Assembly: GCF_007829835.1 (NCBI RefSeq)
Contig: NZ_VIWP01000001.1
Coordinates: 62,001 to 126,000 of the forward strand
From: Neorhizobium alkalisoli
GTDB lineage: Bacteria; Pseudomonadota; Alphaproteobacteria; Rhizobiales; Rhizobiaceae
Length of the DNA stretch: 64,000 bases
Direction: 5' to 3'
In this document: one piece after another, positions 42,243-53,093 of the stretch
Numbering within the stretch: the first letter of the stretch is position 1
Layout of the letters: every line of letters begins with the position of its first letter
Translations under genes and position numbers: made by a program
The notes under the pieces: model-generated
What the model was told of the DNA's origin: nothing
Seen by the model: the letters and a program-made list of their open reading frames with translations, nothing else
The model's database searches: none

Positions 42243-44711
42243 TCACATTCGCACCCGCTCGGCCTTCGGGTCATACATTGGCGAGAGCGATGCTTCCGCC
42301 TTCACCCGCCGGCCGGCGATCTCGATTTCGTAACTCGATGCCAGAACATCGGCGGCAGTTTGGCCTTCGCAGGGCACATAACCCATGCCGATCGCGCCGC
42401 CGAGGAAATGGCCGTAATTGCCCGAGGTGACGGTGCCGACAATCTTGCCGTCGCGTACTACGGCCTCGTTGTGGAAGAGGAGCGGCTCCGGCTTGGTCAG
42501 CCTGAACTGCACCATGCGCCGTAAAAGCCCGGCCTCTTTCTTTCGCAACACCGCGTCACGGCCGATGAAGTTACCCTTGTCCAGTTTCACGGCGAAACCG
42601 AGACCGGCTTCCAGCACATGGTCCTCGTCGGTTATGTCATGGCCGAAATGGCGGAACGCTTTTTCGATGCGGCAACTGTCCAGCGTATGCAGGCCGCAAA
42701 GTTTCAGGCCCACATCGGCGCCGGCCTCTTCCAGCGCTTCGAAGACATGCGCCGTCTGGTCGGCCGAAACGTAAAGCTCCCAGCCGAGCTCGCCGACATA
42801 GGTGACGCGATGGGCGCGGGCCAGCCCCATGCCGATCTCGATCTCCTGCATCGTGCCGAACGGATTGACCGTGTTGGAAAAATCGTTCGGGCTGACCTTT
42901 TCGATCAGCTCGCGCGATTTTGGCCCCATCAGGCAAAGCACGCTCTCGGCGGCCGTGACATCGGTGATGACGACGAATTCATCGCCGAGATTCTTGCGCA
43001 GCCAGGCAAGGTCGCGCTGCAGCGTGGCGCCGGGCACGACGAGGAAAAACGCCGTCTCCGACAGCCGGGTCACCGTCAGGTCGCATTCGATGCCGCCTTT
43101 GGCATTCAGCATCTGGGTATAGACGATGCGCCCGGCGGGCACATCCATCTGGTTGGCGCAGACCCGGTTGAGGAAGGCGCAGGCGTCGCGGCCCTCGACG
43201 CGGATCTTTCCGAACGAGGTCATGTCGAACAGGCCGACGCCTGATCGAACCGCCATATGTTCGTCGCGCTGGTTGTCGAACCAGTTCTGGCGCTGCCAAC
43301 TGTATCTGTATTCCCGTTCCTGACCGGGTTTTGCGAACCAGTTGGCCCGCTCCCAGCCGGCCACCTCGCCGAACACGGCGCCGCGGGCCTTCAGATGTTC
43401 GTGGATCGGCGAGCGGCGCACGCCACGGGCCGTTGCCATCTGGCGATAGGGAAAATGGTCGGCATAAAGCAGGCCGAGCGTTTCTCCAACCCGTTCGCGC
43501 AGATAGGTGCGGTTCTTCTGGAACGGCTGGGCACGGCGGATATCCACTTCCCAGAGGTCGAAGGGCGGTTCGCCGTCGTTCATCCACTGCGCCAGCGCCA
43601 TGCCGGCGCCGCCGGAGGAGACGATGCCGATCGAATTGTAGCCGGCCGCCACCCAATACCCTTTGATCTCCGGCGTTTCGCCGAGATAATAGCGGTCGTC
43701 GGGGGTAAAACTTTCGGGGCCGTTGAAGAAGGTGTGGATGCCGGCCGTTTCCAGCATCGGCATGCGGTTGATCGCCATTTCCAGGATCGGCTGGAAATGA
43801 TCGAAATCTTCCGGCAGCTGGTCGAAGCAAAAGTCCTCGCGGATCTTTTCGCCCGTTGGGGGCCAGGGTTTTGCCTTGAGCTCGAAGGCGCCGACGAGCA
43901 TCTTGCCGGCATCCTCCTTGTAATAGGTGCATTCGTCCGGCACGCGCAGAACCGGAAGCTGCTTCAGGCCCGCGATCGGTTCGGTGACGATATAAAAATG
44001 TTCGCAGGCATGCAGCGGCACGGTCACGCCGGATCTGGCGGCGAGATCGCGGCCCCACATGCCGGCGCAGTTGACGACGTTTTCGGTTTCGATCGTGTAA
44101 CGCTCGCCATTCTGTTCGCAGACGACGCCGGTAACGCGGCCGTTCCTGGTCAGCACTTCGATGACCTTGACGCCTTCGATGACGGTAGCACCGTTCTGGC
44201 GGGCGCCCTTGGCCAGCGCCATGGCGATATTGGCCGGATCGCATTGGCCGTCGAGCGGCAGATGCACGGCGGCCTTCACGTCGCCAATATTAAGGTGCGG
44301 ATACATGGCCTTCGCCTCTTCCGGCGAAATTTCCCTGACATCGACGTTGAAGGCGCGCGCAAGCGAGGCCTGGCGGTAGATCTCTTCCTTGCGTTCTTCG
44401 GTCAGGGCAACGGTCATCGAACCGTTCTGCTTCATCCCGGTGCCGATGCCGGTCTCGGCCTCCAGCTTGACGTAAAGATCGGCCGAATATTTCGCGAGCC
44501 GCGTCATGTTCTGGCTGGCGCGCAGCTGGCCGATCAGACCGGCGGCATGCCAGGTCGTGCCCGAGGTCAGCTGCTTGCGCTCAAGCAGAACGACATCGGT
44601 CCAGCCGAGCTTTGCCAGATGATAGGCGACCGAACAGCCCGACACGCCGCCGCCGATGATGACGGCGCGCGCCTTGGCCGGGATCTGCTTTTGAACATTG
44701 AGCGAGGTCAT
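42243..44711 (-). CDS. FAD-dependent methylglycine dehydrogenase with GcvT domain (dimethylglycine/sarcosine dehydrogenase family) 1
   Basis: An 822-aa two-domain enzyme. The N-terminal DAO-type FAD domain has the dinucleotide motif VIIGGGVSGCSVAYHLAKLG. TSGTTWHAAGLIGQLR contains the His that attaches FAD covalently in this family. From about residue 430 on, a GcvT/folate-binding domain follows (SPIHEHLKARGAVFGEV, GELGWELYVSADQT, TSGNYGHFLGGAIGMGYV). It should oxidatively demethylate dimethylglycine or sarcosine and pass the one-carbon unit to tetrahydrofolate. It overlaps the homologous upstream gene by 4 nt (ATGA). Which methylamine each takes cannot be decided. Confidence 0.86.
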   Translation of the reverse strand: MTSLNVQKQIPAKARAVIIGGGVSGCSVAYHLAKLGWTDVVLLERKQLTSGTTWHAAGLIGQLRASQNMTRLAKYSADLYVKLEAETGIGTGMKQNGSMTVALTEERKEEIYRQASLARAFNVDVREISPEEAKAMYPHLNIGDVKAAVHLPLDGQCDPANIAMALAKGARQNGATVIEGVKVIEVLTRNGRVTGVVCEQNGERYTIETENVVNCAGMWGRDLAARSGVTVPLHACEHFYIVTEPIAGLKQLPVLRVPDECTYYKEDAGKMLVGAFELKAKPWPPTGEKIREDFCFDQLPEDFDHFQPILEMAINRMPMLETAGIHTFFNGPESFTPDDRYYLGETPEIKGYWVAAGYNSIGIVSSGGAGMALAQWMNDGEPPFDLWEVDIRRAQPFQKNRTYLRERVGETLGLLYADHFPYRQMATARGVRRSPIHEHLKARGAVFGEVAGWERANWFAKPGQEREYRYSWQRQNWFDNQRDEHMAVRSGVGLFDMTSFGKIRVEGRDACAFLNRVCANQMDVPAGRIVYTQMLNAKGGIECDLTVTRLSETAFFLVVPGATLQRDLAWLRKNLGDEFVVITDVTAAESVLCLMGPKSRELIEKVSPNDFSNTVNPFGTMQEIEIGMGLARAHRVTYVGELGWELYVSADQTAHVFEALEEAGADVGLKLCGLHTLDSCRIEKAFRHFGHDITDEDHVLEAGLGFAVKLDKGNFIGRDAVLRKKEAGLLRRMVQFRLTKPEPLLFHNEAVVRDGKIVGTVTSGNYGHFLGGAIGMGYVPCEGQTAADVLASSYEIEIAGRRVKAEASLSPMYDPKAERVRM

Positions 44712-47158
44712 GCGCGGATCCTCTCGTTGGCGGGATCCCAGAGCGGTCCGTCCGGTTGCACCACGGCCTTGAAGCGGTCGCCAAAGATCTCGACTTCCAG
44801 TTCCGTACCGGGCTCGGTCAGGTCGATGCGCAGCATCCCGAGAGCGAGCGACTTGCCGACGCGAAAACCCCAATTGCCGGAAGTCGTTTCACCGACCACC
44901 TGTCCGCCATGCCAGAGCGTCGACATATAGGGCGCATCGCAATCGCCGGCCTCGACGGTCAAGGTCACGAAGCGCTTCGAAACCCCACGCTGCTTTTCGG
45001 CCGCAAGCGCTGCCTTGCCCTTGAAGTCGGCCTTCGTCCAGTCGACAAAACGTTCGAGCCCGCCCTGCAGCACCGTGTAATCGGTCGAAAGGTCTCCCTT
45101 CCAGGCGCGATATCCCTTTTCGATCCGCAGGCAATCCAGCGCCTCCATGCCGAAGGGCTTCAGGCCATGTTTTTCGCCTGCTGCCCAGACGGCGTCGAAG
45201 ATTTCTGCTGTGTCATCGAGCTTGGTGTGGATTTCCCAGCCGAGTTCGCCGGCAAAGGAGACACGCACCAGCTGGCACCAGCGGCCGGCGGTCTGCGCCG
45301 ACTGGTGCGTCAGCCAACCTTTGGAAAGATCCGCATCCGTGACTTCAGCGAGGATGTCGCGGCTCTTCGGGCCGGACAGGATCTGGCAGGAGAAATCGTC
45401 GGTGACATCATCGATCGAAAAGGCCGCGTCGGCCGGCAAATGTTTCTTCAGCCAGTCGAGATCGTGCCACTGGGCTGTCGCGGCGGTGATGAGGAAGAAG
45501 AAATCCTCGTCCAGCATCATCACCGACATTTCGGTGACGATCCGGCCCTTGTCGTCGGCAAAATAGGCAAGGCCGATGCGGCCGGGTTTCGGCACCTTGC
45601 CCGTTATCAGCGACGACAGCCAGGCGGTGGCGCCCGGTCCCTTTACCCGGTAGCGGGAAAAGCCCGGCAGGTCGAGAATACCGGCTGCATCGCGCACGGC
45701 GAGACATTCCGCCTCGATGCGCGGGCTCCACGGGCCTTGCCGGCTCCAGGTCTGGGTCGCTTCCTCCGAAATATCGTCGCCCGGTTCGGCATACCACATG
45801 GCGCGTTCCCAGCCGTTATAGGGCTTGAACTGGGCGCCGAGCGCTGCGATCTGCTCGTGGATCGGCGACTGTTTCATGCCGCGTCCGGCCGGCCAATAGT
45901 GCTTTGGAAAGTGCATGGCATATTCGTGGCCATAGATTTCCATGCCCTTGTCGACGCAATAGGTCTTGTCCGAGGCAAAGCTCGTGTAGCGGCGCGGGTC
46001 GCAGGACCACATGTCCCATTCGGTCTCGCCCTCAGTCACCCATTCGGCCAGAACCTTGCCGGCGCCGCCGGCCTGGCAGATGCCGAAGGTGAAGACGCAG
46101 GCCTCGAAAGCGTTCGGCACGCCGGGCATCGGGCCGATCAGCGGATTGCCGTCGGGTGCATAGGGGATCGGGCCATTGATCATCTTCGACAGGCCGGCCG
46201 TGCCCAATATCGGCACGCGCTCGATCGCATCGTTCAGATACCATTCCAGCCGGTCGAGATCGTCCGGGAAAAGCTGGAAGGAAAAATCTTCCGGCATCGG
46301 ATCATCAGGCGTCACCCAATGGGCGCGACAGTTCTTCTCGTAAGGCCCGAGATTCATGCCGTATTTCTCCTGGCGGAGATAATAGGAAGAATCCACGTCG
46401 CGCAGCAGCGGCAGCTTGTGGCCTGCCTCCTTCGACCATGCTGCGAGTTCGGGGATCTCGTCGAACAGCATATATTGATGGCTCATCACCATCATCGGCA
46501 CGTCGCGGCCGAAAAGCCTGCCCACTTCTCGGGCGTAATAACCGGCGGCGTTGACGACATATTCGCAGGCGATCTCGCCCTTCGGTGTCGTCAGAATCCA
46601 CTCGTCCTTTTCCCGGCGCGCGGCCGTGACGGGACAGAAACGGATGATTTTCGCGCCCATGTCGCGGGCGCCCTTGGCGAGAGCCTGGGTCAGCTGCGCC
46701 GGGTCGATGTCGCCGTCATAGGGGTCGTAAAGCGCGCCGGTCAGGTCATGGGTTTCGAGGAAGGGATATTTCGAGCGCATCTCGTCGGGCGAGAGAATGT
46801 CGAGATCCATGCCCTGATAACGGCCCATGCCGACGACGCGCTTGAATTCGCGCAGGCGCTCGTTGGAATGGCCGAGCCGGATCGAGCCGGTGACATGGTA
46901 GTTCATCGGATAATCGACCAGCGCACCCAGCTCGCGATAAAGCGAAGCGGAATAACGCTGCATGTTCATCAGCGACCACGAGGAGGAAAAGGTCGGCACG
47001 TTGCCGGCCGCATGCCATGTGGAGCCGGCCGTCAGCTCGTTCTTTTCAAGCAGCACGCAATCCGTCCAGCCTGCCTTGGCGAGGTGATAAAGCGACGACG
47101 CGCCCACCGCTCCGCCGCCGATGATCACCACGCGCGCCCGTTCCGGCAATTCCGCCAT
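44708..47158 (-). CDS. FAD-dependent methylglycine dehydrogenase with GcvT domain (dimethylglycine/sarcosine dehydrogenase family) 2
   Basis: An 816-aa paralogue of the following gene with the same order of domains. The FAD motif is VVIIGGGAVGASSLYHLAKAGW, the putative covalent-FAD His is in TAGSTWHAAGNVPTF, and the GcvT domain includes FAGELGWEIHTK and TTSGNWGFRVGKSLALGML. Both proteins have lengths typical of bacterial DMGDH/SARDH homologues. The tandem pair suggests two successive demethylations (dimethylglycine to sarcosine to glycine). It is first in a minus-strand operon with a divergent LysR gene 116 nt away, which is the likely regulator. Confidence 0.86.
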   Translation of the reverse strand: MAELPERARVVIIGGGAVGASSLYHLAKAGWTDCVLLEKNELTAGSTWHAAGNVPTFSSSWSLMNMQRYSASLYRELGALVDYPMNYHVTGSIRLGHSNERLREFKRVVGMGRYQGMDLDILSPDEMRSKYPFLETHDLTGALYDPYDGDIDPAQLTQALAKGARDMGAKIIRFCPVTAARREKDEWILTTPKGEIACEYVVNAAGYYAREVGRLFGRDVPMMVMSHQYMLFDEIPELAAWSKEAGHKLPLLRDVDSSYYLRQEKYGMNLGPYEKNCRAHWVTPDDPMPEDFSFQLFPDDLDRLEWYLNDAIERVPILGTAGLSKMINGPIPYAPDGNPLIGPMPGVPNAFEACVFTFGICQAGGAGKVLAEWVTEGETEWDMWSCDPRRYTSFASDKTYCVDKGMEIYGHEYAMHFPKHYWPAGRGMKQSPIHEQIAALGAQFKPYNGWERAMWYAEPGDDISEEATQTWSRQGPWSPRIEAECLAVRDAAGILDLPGFSRYRVKGPGATAWLSSLITGKVPKPGRIGLAYFADDKGRIVTEMSVMMLDEDFFFLITAATAQWHDLDWLKKHLPADAAFSIDDVTDDFSCQILSGPKSRDILAEVTDADLSKGWLTHQSAQTAGRWCQLVRVSFAGELGWEIHTKLDDTAEIFDAVWAAGEKHGLKPFGMEALDCLRIEKGYRAWKGDLSTDYTVLQGGLERFVDWTKADFKGKAALAAEKQRGVSKRFVTLTVEAGDCDAPYMSTLWHGGQVVGETTSGNWGFRVGKSLALGMLRIDLTEPGTELEVEIFGDRFKAVVQPDGPLWDPANERIRA

Positions 47159-47211
47159 GTCATGCTCCCAGTCTGGGTTCCCCGTCTTTTAAGCCAAGTT
47201 TTTCAGTGGAA

Positions 47212-47225
47212 TTGATTTCCATCAA
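47212..47225. promoter_or_regulatory. Perfect TTGAT-N4-ATCAA palindrome in the LysR/methylglycine dehydrogenase gap
   Basis: TTGATTTCCATCAA lies between the divergent LysR gene and the FAD-GcvT operon, 54 nt from the latter's start. It satisfies the FNR/FixK consensus exactly, yet also looks like a LysR-type symmetrical site. By position the LysR protein is the simpler binder; oxygen control is an open alternative. Confidence 0.5.
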
Positions 47226-47274
47226 GCGGTCAGATTTGCCTTTATTGATTGAAGATATCGATTAGATTGAGCAC

Positions 47275-48129
47275 ATGCAGATCGAGCTGATCGAGACCTT
47301 TCTGGACCTGATGGAGACGCGCAGTTTCAACCGCACGGCCGAGCGGCTGAACCTGACCCAGTCGACGGTGTCTCACCGCGTCAACGCGCTCGAAACGGCG
47401 TTCGGGCGAAAACTTTTCACGCGCGGCAAGGGCGGAACGGTGCCGACGGCGGCCGGCCTGCGACTGGTCGATCATGCCAAGGCGCTGCAGAGCCAGTGGC
47501 ACGAGGCAACCCGCGCCGTCGAGGCGGCCGGCACCTATGAACGGGAGATGCGCATCGGCATCCAGCACGATGTCGCCGAAATGGTGATCGGCACATTTTT
47601 AAAGACGGTGCGAAGCGAACTTCCGCAGACCTCGATCTATGTCGAGGCGGACTATTCCATCCAGATGAACCGCGATCTCGGTGCCGGTGATCTCGACCTC
47701 GCCATACTCTACACGCCGCATCACCTGCCCGATCTGCATTATGAGCGGATAGGAGATATTTCCTATATTCTTGTCAGTACTGCGGCTGAATATATCGCGG
47801 ACATCGCGCCGAAAGATTATATCTACGCCAATTATTCGCCGGCTTTCGATCGGGCGCACCGTATCGCGCTCCCGCAATTTTCCGCAGCCTCTGCCGCTAC
47901 GGGCAGGAATCTCATCGTTGCCGAGCTTTTGAAGGAGATCGGCGGGGCAGGGTACGTCATTCGCTCGACCGCCGAACAGCTTGTAGGCGAGGGGATTGCG
48001 CGGCCTGTCGCCGATGCGCCGGCCATCACCCAGACGGTTTATGCGGCCACCAATATTCGCTTTCGCCATGCCCATCAGCACCGGAAGATGATTGCCACGC
48101 TGGCTGGGCTTTTGCCCAAATATGATTGA
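47275..48129 (+). CDS. LysR-family transcriptional regulator
   Basis: A 284-aa LysR regulator with N-terminal winged HTH (FNRTAERLNLTQSTVSHRVNALETAFGRKLF) and a periplasmic-binding-protein-like effector domain. It is transcribed away from the FAD-GcvT genes, which is the classic arrangement for autoregulation plus activation of the divergent operon. The effector could be glycine betaine, dimethylglycine or sarcosine, by context only. An AT-rich 189-nt gap follows it, in which I see no clear terminator. Confidence 0.88.
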   Translation: MQIELIETFLDLMETRSFNRTAERLNLTQSTVSHRVNALETAFGRKLFTRGKGGTVPTAAGLRLVDHAKALQSQWHEATRAVEAAGTYEREMRIGIQHDVAEMVIGTFLKTVRSELPQTSIYVEADYSIQMNRDLGAGDLDLAILYTPHHLPDLHYERIGDISYILVSTAAEYIADIAPKDYIYANYSPAFDRAHRIALPQFSAASAATGRNLIVAELLKEIGGAGYVIRSTAEQLVGEGIARPVADAPAITQTVYAATNIRFRHAHQHRKMIATLAGLLPKYD

Positions 48130-48318
48130 TTGTCCGGTACGGCGTAAAGCGCCAGTATTTCTCAATCCCAAGAAATTATATTATTGGCGATTTAGCGAGT
48201 TCGAATGCGGTTGTAACAGCCAAACAACGGGAAATTGTTAGCGATTCTATACTGTTGGGTTACTATCAATTCAGCGAATGATTCGCGCCGACAACGCTAA
48301 TGATCAAGCGAGGCTGCT

Positions 48319-48549
48319 TTGAGCACACAAAGCCAATCCCGTGAAACGAGTATCTCCATAGAACACTGGGCAATGAACCAGGCTCACCAGATTGTTGTGC
48401 ATCAAGGTATGAGCCTGATCGAAGCTGCCCAATGCCTCGACCGCAAGCGGACGAGCGCCAATACCTACGCTCTCAGGAAGGCGATCATGGATTGCCTCGT
48501 CGAAGCGCTGAAACAGGGACAGCCGCCGGTCGCGGTTGCCGCGGAATAA
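48319..48549 (+). CDS. Hypothetical small protein (76 aa), TTG start
   Basis: A 76-aa frame starting TTG with GCGAGG upstream; an ATG at 48373 would give a 58-aa form. The middle part (MSLIEAAQCLDRKRTSANTYALRKAI) is helical and faintly resembles a helix-turn-helix. No family recognised. It precedes the DUF1194 gene, whose start lies about 75 nt further on. Codon use is similar to the neighbours, which supports a real gene, but evidence is modest. Confidence 0.5.
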   Translation: MSTQSQSRETSISIEHWAMNQAHQIVVHQGMSLIEAAQCLDRKRTSANTYALRKAIMDCLVEALKQGQPPVAVAAE

Positions 48550-48622
48550 ACTCCCATCACTGAAATTTGAAGCTTCGGTAATTCTTGGGAATCGCCGGCT
48601 TTCGATCCTGTGTTACAGTTTG

Positions 48623-49432
48623 GTGAAGACCAACGCAGTGATCGGATCGCCTATGCTTGCCACACTTGCGATGCTGATGAGCCTTTCTGCCGCTGGCGGC
48701 CCGATGGTCGCCCAAGCGGCAACAGGTGAAGTGGATGTCGAGCTCGTGCTCGCCGTCGATACGTCCCGCTCCATGGATTACGAGGAAGTCCGCATCCAGC
48801 GGGAGGGCTATGTGGAGGCCCTGAAGCACAAGGAATTCATCGATGCGGTCAAGACCGGCCTTAACGGCCGGATCGCGATCAGCTATTTCGAATGGGCCGG
48901 TGACGTCGTGCCGCAATCAGTGATCGACTGGCAGATCATCGAGACCGAACAGGATGCGCTGAATTTTGCGCAAAAGCTCGAGGCCCGGCCGATCGATACG
49001 CAGCGGCGCACCTCGATCTCGGCGGCGATCGCGCAAGGGGCAACGATGATCGTCTCGAGCCCGCTCAAGGGCATGCGGCAGGTGATCGACGTGTCCGGTG
49101 ACGGACCGAACAATTCCGGCAATCCGGTCGAGCCCGCCCGCGACAAGGCGATCGAGGCGGGTATCGTCATCAACGGTCTGGCGATCATGGTTCGCCCCTC
49201 CGGCGCACCCGGCGGGCTGGACAAATATTATGCCGATTGCGTCGTCGGCGGACCGGGCTCCTTTGTCCTTCCGGTGCATAATATCGAGGATTTTGCCGTC
49301 GCGGTGCGCCGCAAGCTGGTGATGGAGATCAGTGGGCTTACCCCGCCTGCAACGGTCAAGAAGGTCGCAAACACGCCGCGTAGCGATTGCCTGATCGGCG
49401 AAAAGCAGTGGCAGGATATTTTTGACCGTTAA
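48623..49432 (+). CDS. DUF1194 von Willebrand factor A domain protein, secreted
   Basis: A 269-aa protein with a signal peptide (MLATLAMLMSLSAAGGPMVAQA). The VWA domain has the MIDAS motif DTSRS (in VLAVDTSRSMDYEE), the Thr/Ser region RRTSIS and DVSGDGPNNSG. The C-terminal region has two Cys (YADCVVGG, RSDCLIGEK). DUF1194 members are periplasmic proteins of unknown function. GTG 48623 gives a signal peptide with a charged n-region (KTNAVIGSP); ATG 48653 is the alternative start. Neither start has a strong ribosome site. Confidence 0.82.
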   Translation: MKTNAVIGSPMLATLAMLMSLSAAGGPMVAQAATGEVDVELVLAVDTSRSMDYEEVRIQREGYVEALKHKEFIDAVKTGLNGRIAISYFEWAGDVVPQSVIDWQIIETEQDALNFAQKLEARPIDTQRRTSISAAIAQGATMIVSSPLKGMRQVIDVSGDGPNNSGNPVEPARDKAIEAGIVINGLAIMVRPSGAPGGLDKYYADCVVGGPGSFVLPVHNIEDFAVAVRRKLVMEISGLTPPATVKKVANTPRSDCLIGEKQWQDIFDR

Positions 49433-49455
49433 CCGGCCGAAGCAGAGAGCGTGAC

Positions 49456-50694
49456 TCAGCCCTTGCGGATCAGTTGCGGCCGACCGTTTTCGAACGTCTT
49501 GATGCCGTGCTTCCAGCCCCGCACGGCACGGCCGATCTCGCGGATAACCTGTTCGCCGCTGCCGGCATCGACAAGCACGATGTCGGCGGGAGCGCCGACT
49601 TCAAGGCCGTGCTCAAGTCCCATCAGCTTGGCGGCTGAACCGGTGACCATGTCGAAAACGCGGTCGATATCCGACGGCTTCGAGAGTTGCGCGACATTGG
49701 CATAGAGGTTCGCCATGCGCGGCAGGCAGGCATCGCCATAGGGCGTGAACGGGTTGAGTACGTTGTTGGTGGCGATCGACGCGGTGACGCCTCGTTCTGC
49801 CAGCAGATGCGCCGGCGCAACGCCTCGGGGCACGAGCCGGTCATGGCCTCGGCCATTGAGGAAAAGGTCGGTTGCCGGCAGGACCGTTAAGGCGATCCCG
49901 GCAGCCGAAAGCTTTTTCGCGATGTCGGCCAGATCCGTTGGAGAGAGAGCGGAGAGATTGGTGACGTGGCCGATTGATACCCGGCCCTGGTAATTGCGGG
50001 CAAGCGTCTCCTCGATCACCGCCGGCAGGTTGGTGTGATCAGGATCAAGGTCGAAATCGAGATGGAAATCCACCGCGACACCAAAGGCCTCGGCGAGATC
50101 GAAGATCTGGCTGACATGGGCGCGCGGATCACGATCCGTATAGGGGCAGCCGCCGATCAGGTCGGCGCCATTTTCCAGCGCATGGCGTAAAAGGTCCGCC
50201 GTCTCCGGCTCACCGGTCAGGCCTTCCTGAGCAAAGGCGCAGATTTCTATGTCGAGCGCAAAAGCGTAATCGGCGCGGATGCGTTTGATGGCCTCGAAGG
50301 AGCGCAGGCCGGCACGAGGGTCTACCTCGACAAAAGTCCGCATCCGGTTCGTGCCATGAATGATGGCCTTTTCCACGACGCTTGCCGCGCGGCGATAGAC
50401 ATCGGCCTCCTCGAACGCCGCCTTGGCACGCGACGTCTCCCGAACGGCCTCAGTGAGCGTTCCCTCGCAGATGCTGCAGCGGTCGAGGATGCAGGCCTTG
50501 TCGAGATGGATATGGGTATCGACAAAGCCGGCAATGGCGAAAAGTCCTTCGCCATCGACCTCTTCGATCGCCTCGCAGCGCAGGGATGGGGACAGGCCCG
50601 CAATCCTGCCCTCACGGATCGCGATATCGGTCGGGCCCCATTTCGGATCGACCACGACATTGCGAATGATGAGATCGAAGTTGTGGTCTTCCAT
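49456..50694 (-). CDS. Amidohydrolase, cytosine-deaminase-like
   Basis: A 412-aa metal-dependent hydrolase of the amidohydrolase superfamily. The N-terminal beta-sandwich precedes the HxH metal motif in GFVDTHIHLDKA. Additional metal His are in DFHLDFDLDPDHTN and SIGHVTN, and the C-terminal composite domain includes GLEVGAPADIVLVDAG. The HIHLDK form is typical of the cytosine deaminase/N-acyl-D-amino-acid deaminase-like branch that acts on cyclic or heterocyclic amines. GGAAGG stands 6 nt before ATG 50694. No operon partner identifies the substrate. Confidence 0.82.
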   Translation of the reverse strand: MEDHNFDLIIRNVVVDPKWGPTDIAIREGRIAGLSPSLRCEAIEEVDGEGLFAIAGFVDTHIHLDKACILDRCSICEGTLTEAVRETSRAKAAFEEADVYRRAASVVEKAIIHGTNRMRTFVEVDPRAGLRSFEAIKRIRADYAFALDIEICAFAQEGLTGEPETADLLRHALENGADLIGGCPYTDRDPRAHVSQIFDLAEAFGVAVDFHLDFDLDPDHTNLPAVIEETLARNYQGRVSIGHVTNLSALSPTDLADIAKKLSAAGIALTVLPATDLFLNGRGHDRLVPRGVAPAHLLAERGVTASIATNNVLNPFTPYGDACLPRMANLYANVAQLSKPSDIDRVFDMVTGSAAKLMGLEHGLEVGAPADIVLVDAGSGEQVIREIGRAVRGWKHGIKTFENGRPQLIRKG

Positions 50695-50773
50695 AAGCAC
50701 CCTTCCGCCTGACGCTTTTCCTATACGAAGATCGCTTCCGGTTGGAAAGCTGCGGCAAAGGGGTGGAGGCGCA

Positions 50774-51967
<1,194 letters not shown>

Positions 51968-52052
51968 CTAGGCGAGAGGTCTGCAGGGAAATATGGACAG
52001 AAGAGCCAAGTTATAGGACAAAACGAACATCTGCAGCCTGGAGGAGGGCAGC

Positions 52053-52940
52053 GTGAAGAAGCTCGTTCCGACCTATGATCTCTATGGTGAAAGCCGCTCC
52101 GAAAGGCCGGATTTCTGGCTGCATTGCGAAACGATTGCCAGCCGCAGCAGTGTCCATCGATGGGAGATAGGGCTTCATCGGCACGATAGCTTTCAGCAGT
52201 TCCTATACATAAGGAAAGGTTCCGGCGACGCGCTGCTGGAAAACGAGACGGTGCCTCTGCAGCCGCCATGCGTCGTTGCGCTGCCGCCGGGTTGCCGGCA
52301 CGGGTTCCGATTCTCGCGCGATGTCGATGGCCTCATCATCACCCTGATCGCCGATCGGCTGATGCATGGCGCCGGACTTGCCGCCGGGTTGATGGACTGG
52401 CTTGCACGCCCAAGGGTGATCCGCCTCGATCAAGGTGCCGATGCCGACTATCTCGACACCACGCTCCTGCGTCTTCTTTCGGAATTCGAGGCTCGGCGGT
52501 CCGGAAGCAATGCCCTGATGGCGGCTTATCTCAATGCGATCGTGGTTCTGCTCGGCCGGACGGCCGCCAATGAGGGCAGGGGTGAAGAGCGCTCCCCGGC
52601 ATCCGTGACCACGGAGCGGCTCGACGATCTGATCGCAGAGCATTTTCGCCGGCAGCTGACGGCGCAGGCCTATGCCGATCTGCTGGCAATCTCGCCCACA
52701 CACCTCAATCGCGTGGTGAAGACGGTGACCGGCATGACCGTCCATGATCGAATCATGCTGCGGGTGATCGAAGAGGCGCGCCGGGCATTGATCTTCACAT
52801 CCTCGACCGTCCAGGACGTCGCCGAAGAACTCGGCTTTTCGGATGCGGCCTATTTCTCGCGCTGCTTTCGCCAGCGCACAGGCAGGACGCCCAGCCATTA
52901 CCGGGACGAGGAGCGTGCGAGGCTGGGGACAGTGATGTAA
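52053..52940 (+). CDS. pobR: AraC-family regulator of pobA
   Basis: A 295-aa AraC/XylS-type activator. A cupin-like N-terminal effector domain (GLHRHDSFQQFLYIRKGSGDALLENET) precedes a C-terminal double HTH (YADLLAISPTHLNRVVK, VQDVAEELGFSDAAYFSRCFRQ). It is divergent from pobA (109-nt gap) and starts GTG behind GGAGGAGGGC. AraC-type PobR proteins activate pobA in response to 4-hydroxybenzoate in rhizobia and agrobacteria; the role here follows from position. Confidence 0.88.
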   Translation: MKKLVPTYDLYGESRSERPDFWLHCETIASRSSVHRWEIGLHRHDSFQQFLYIRKGSGDALLENETVPLQPPCVVALPPGCRHGFRFSRDVDGLIITLIADRLMHGAGLAAGLMDWLARPRVIRLDQGADADYLDTTLLRLLSEFEARRSGSNALMAAYLNAIVVLLGRTAANEGRGEERSPASVTTERLDDLIAEHFRRQLTAQAYADLLAISPTHLNRVVKTVTGMTVHDRIMLRVIEEARRALIFTSSTVQDVAEELGFSDAAYFSRCFRQRTGRTPSHYRDEERARLGTVM

Positions 52941-53093
52941 ATCGCGAGCCATGCTCACGAAGAAGACATGATCGTGACATTTCGTGTTGGCACTGCGGGA
53001 TCATTTCGACCGCATATGCGTTACCCTCGGCTGCCAGCGTTGCATATGTGATGCGAATGACGGGCAGTATAAAAAAATTTAAGGAGTACAGGG

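Noticed and set aside
44756..47215. An 819-aa plus-strand frame opposite the FAD-GcvT gene
   Set aside because: Codon-bias shadow; the minus-strand product matches a known family over its full length.
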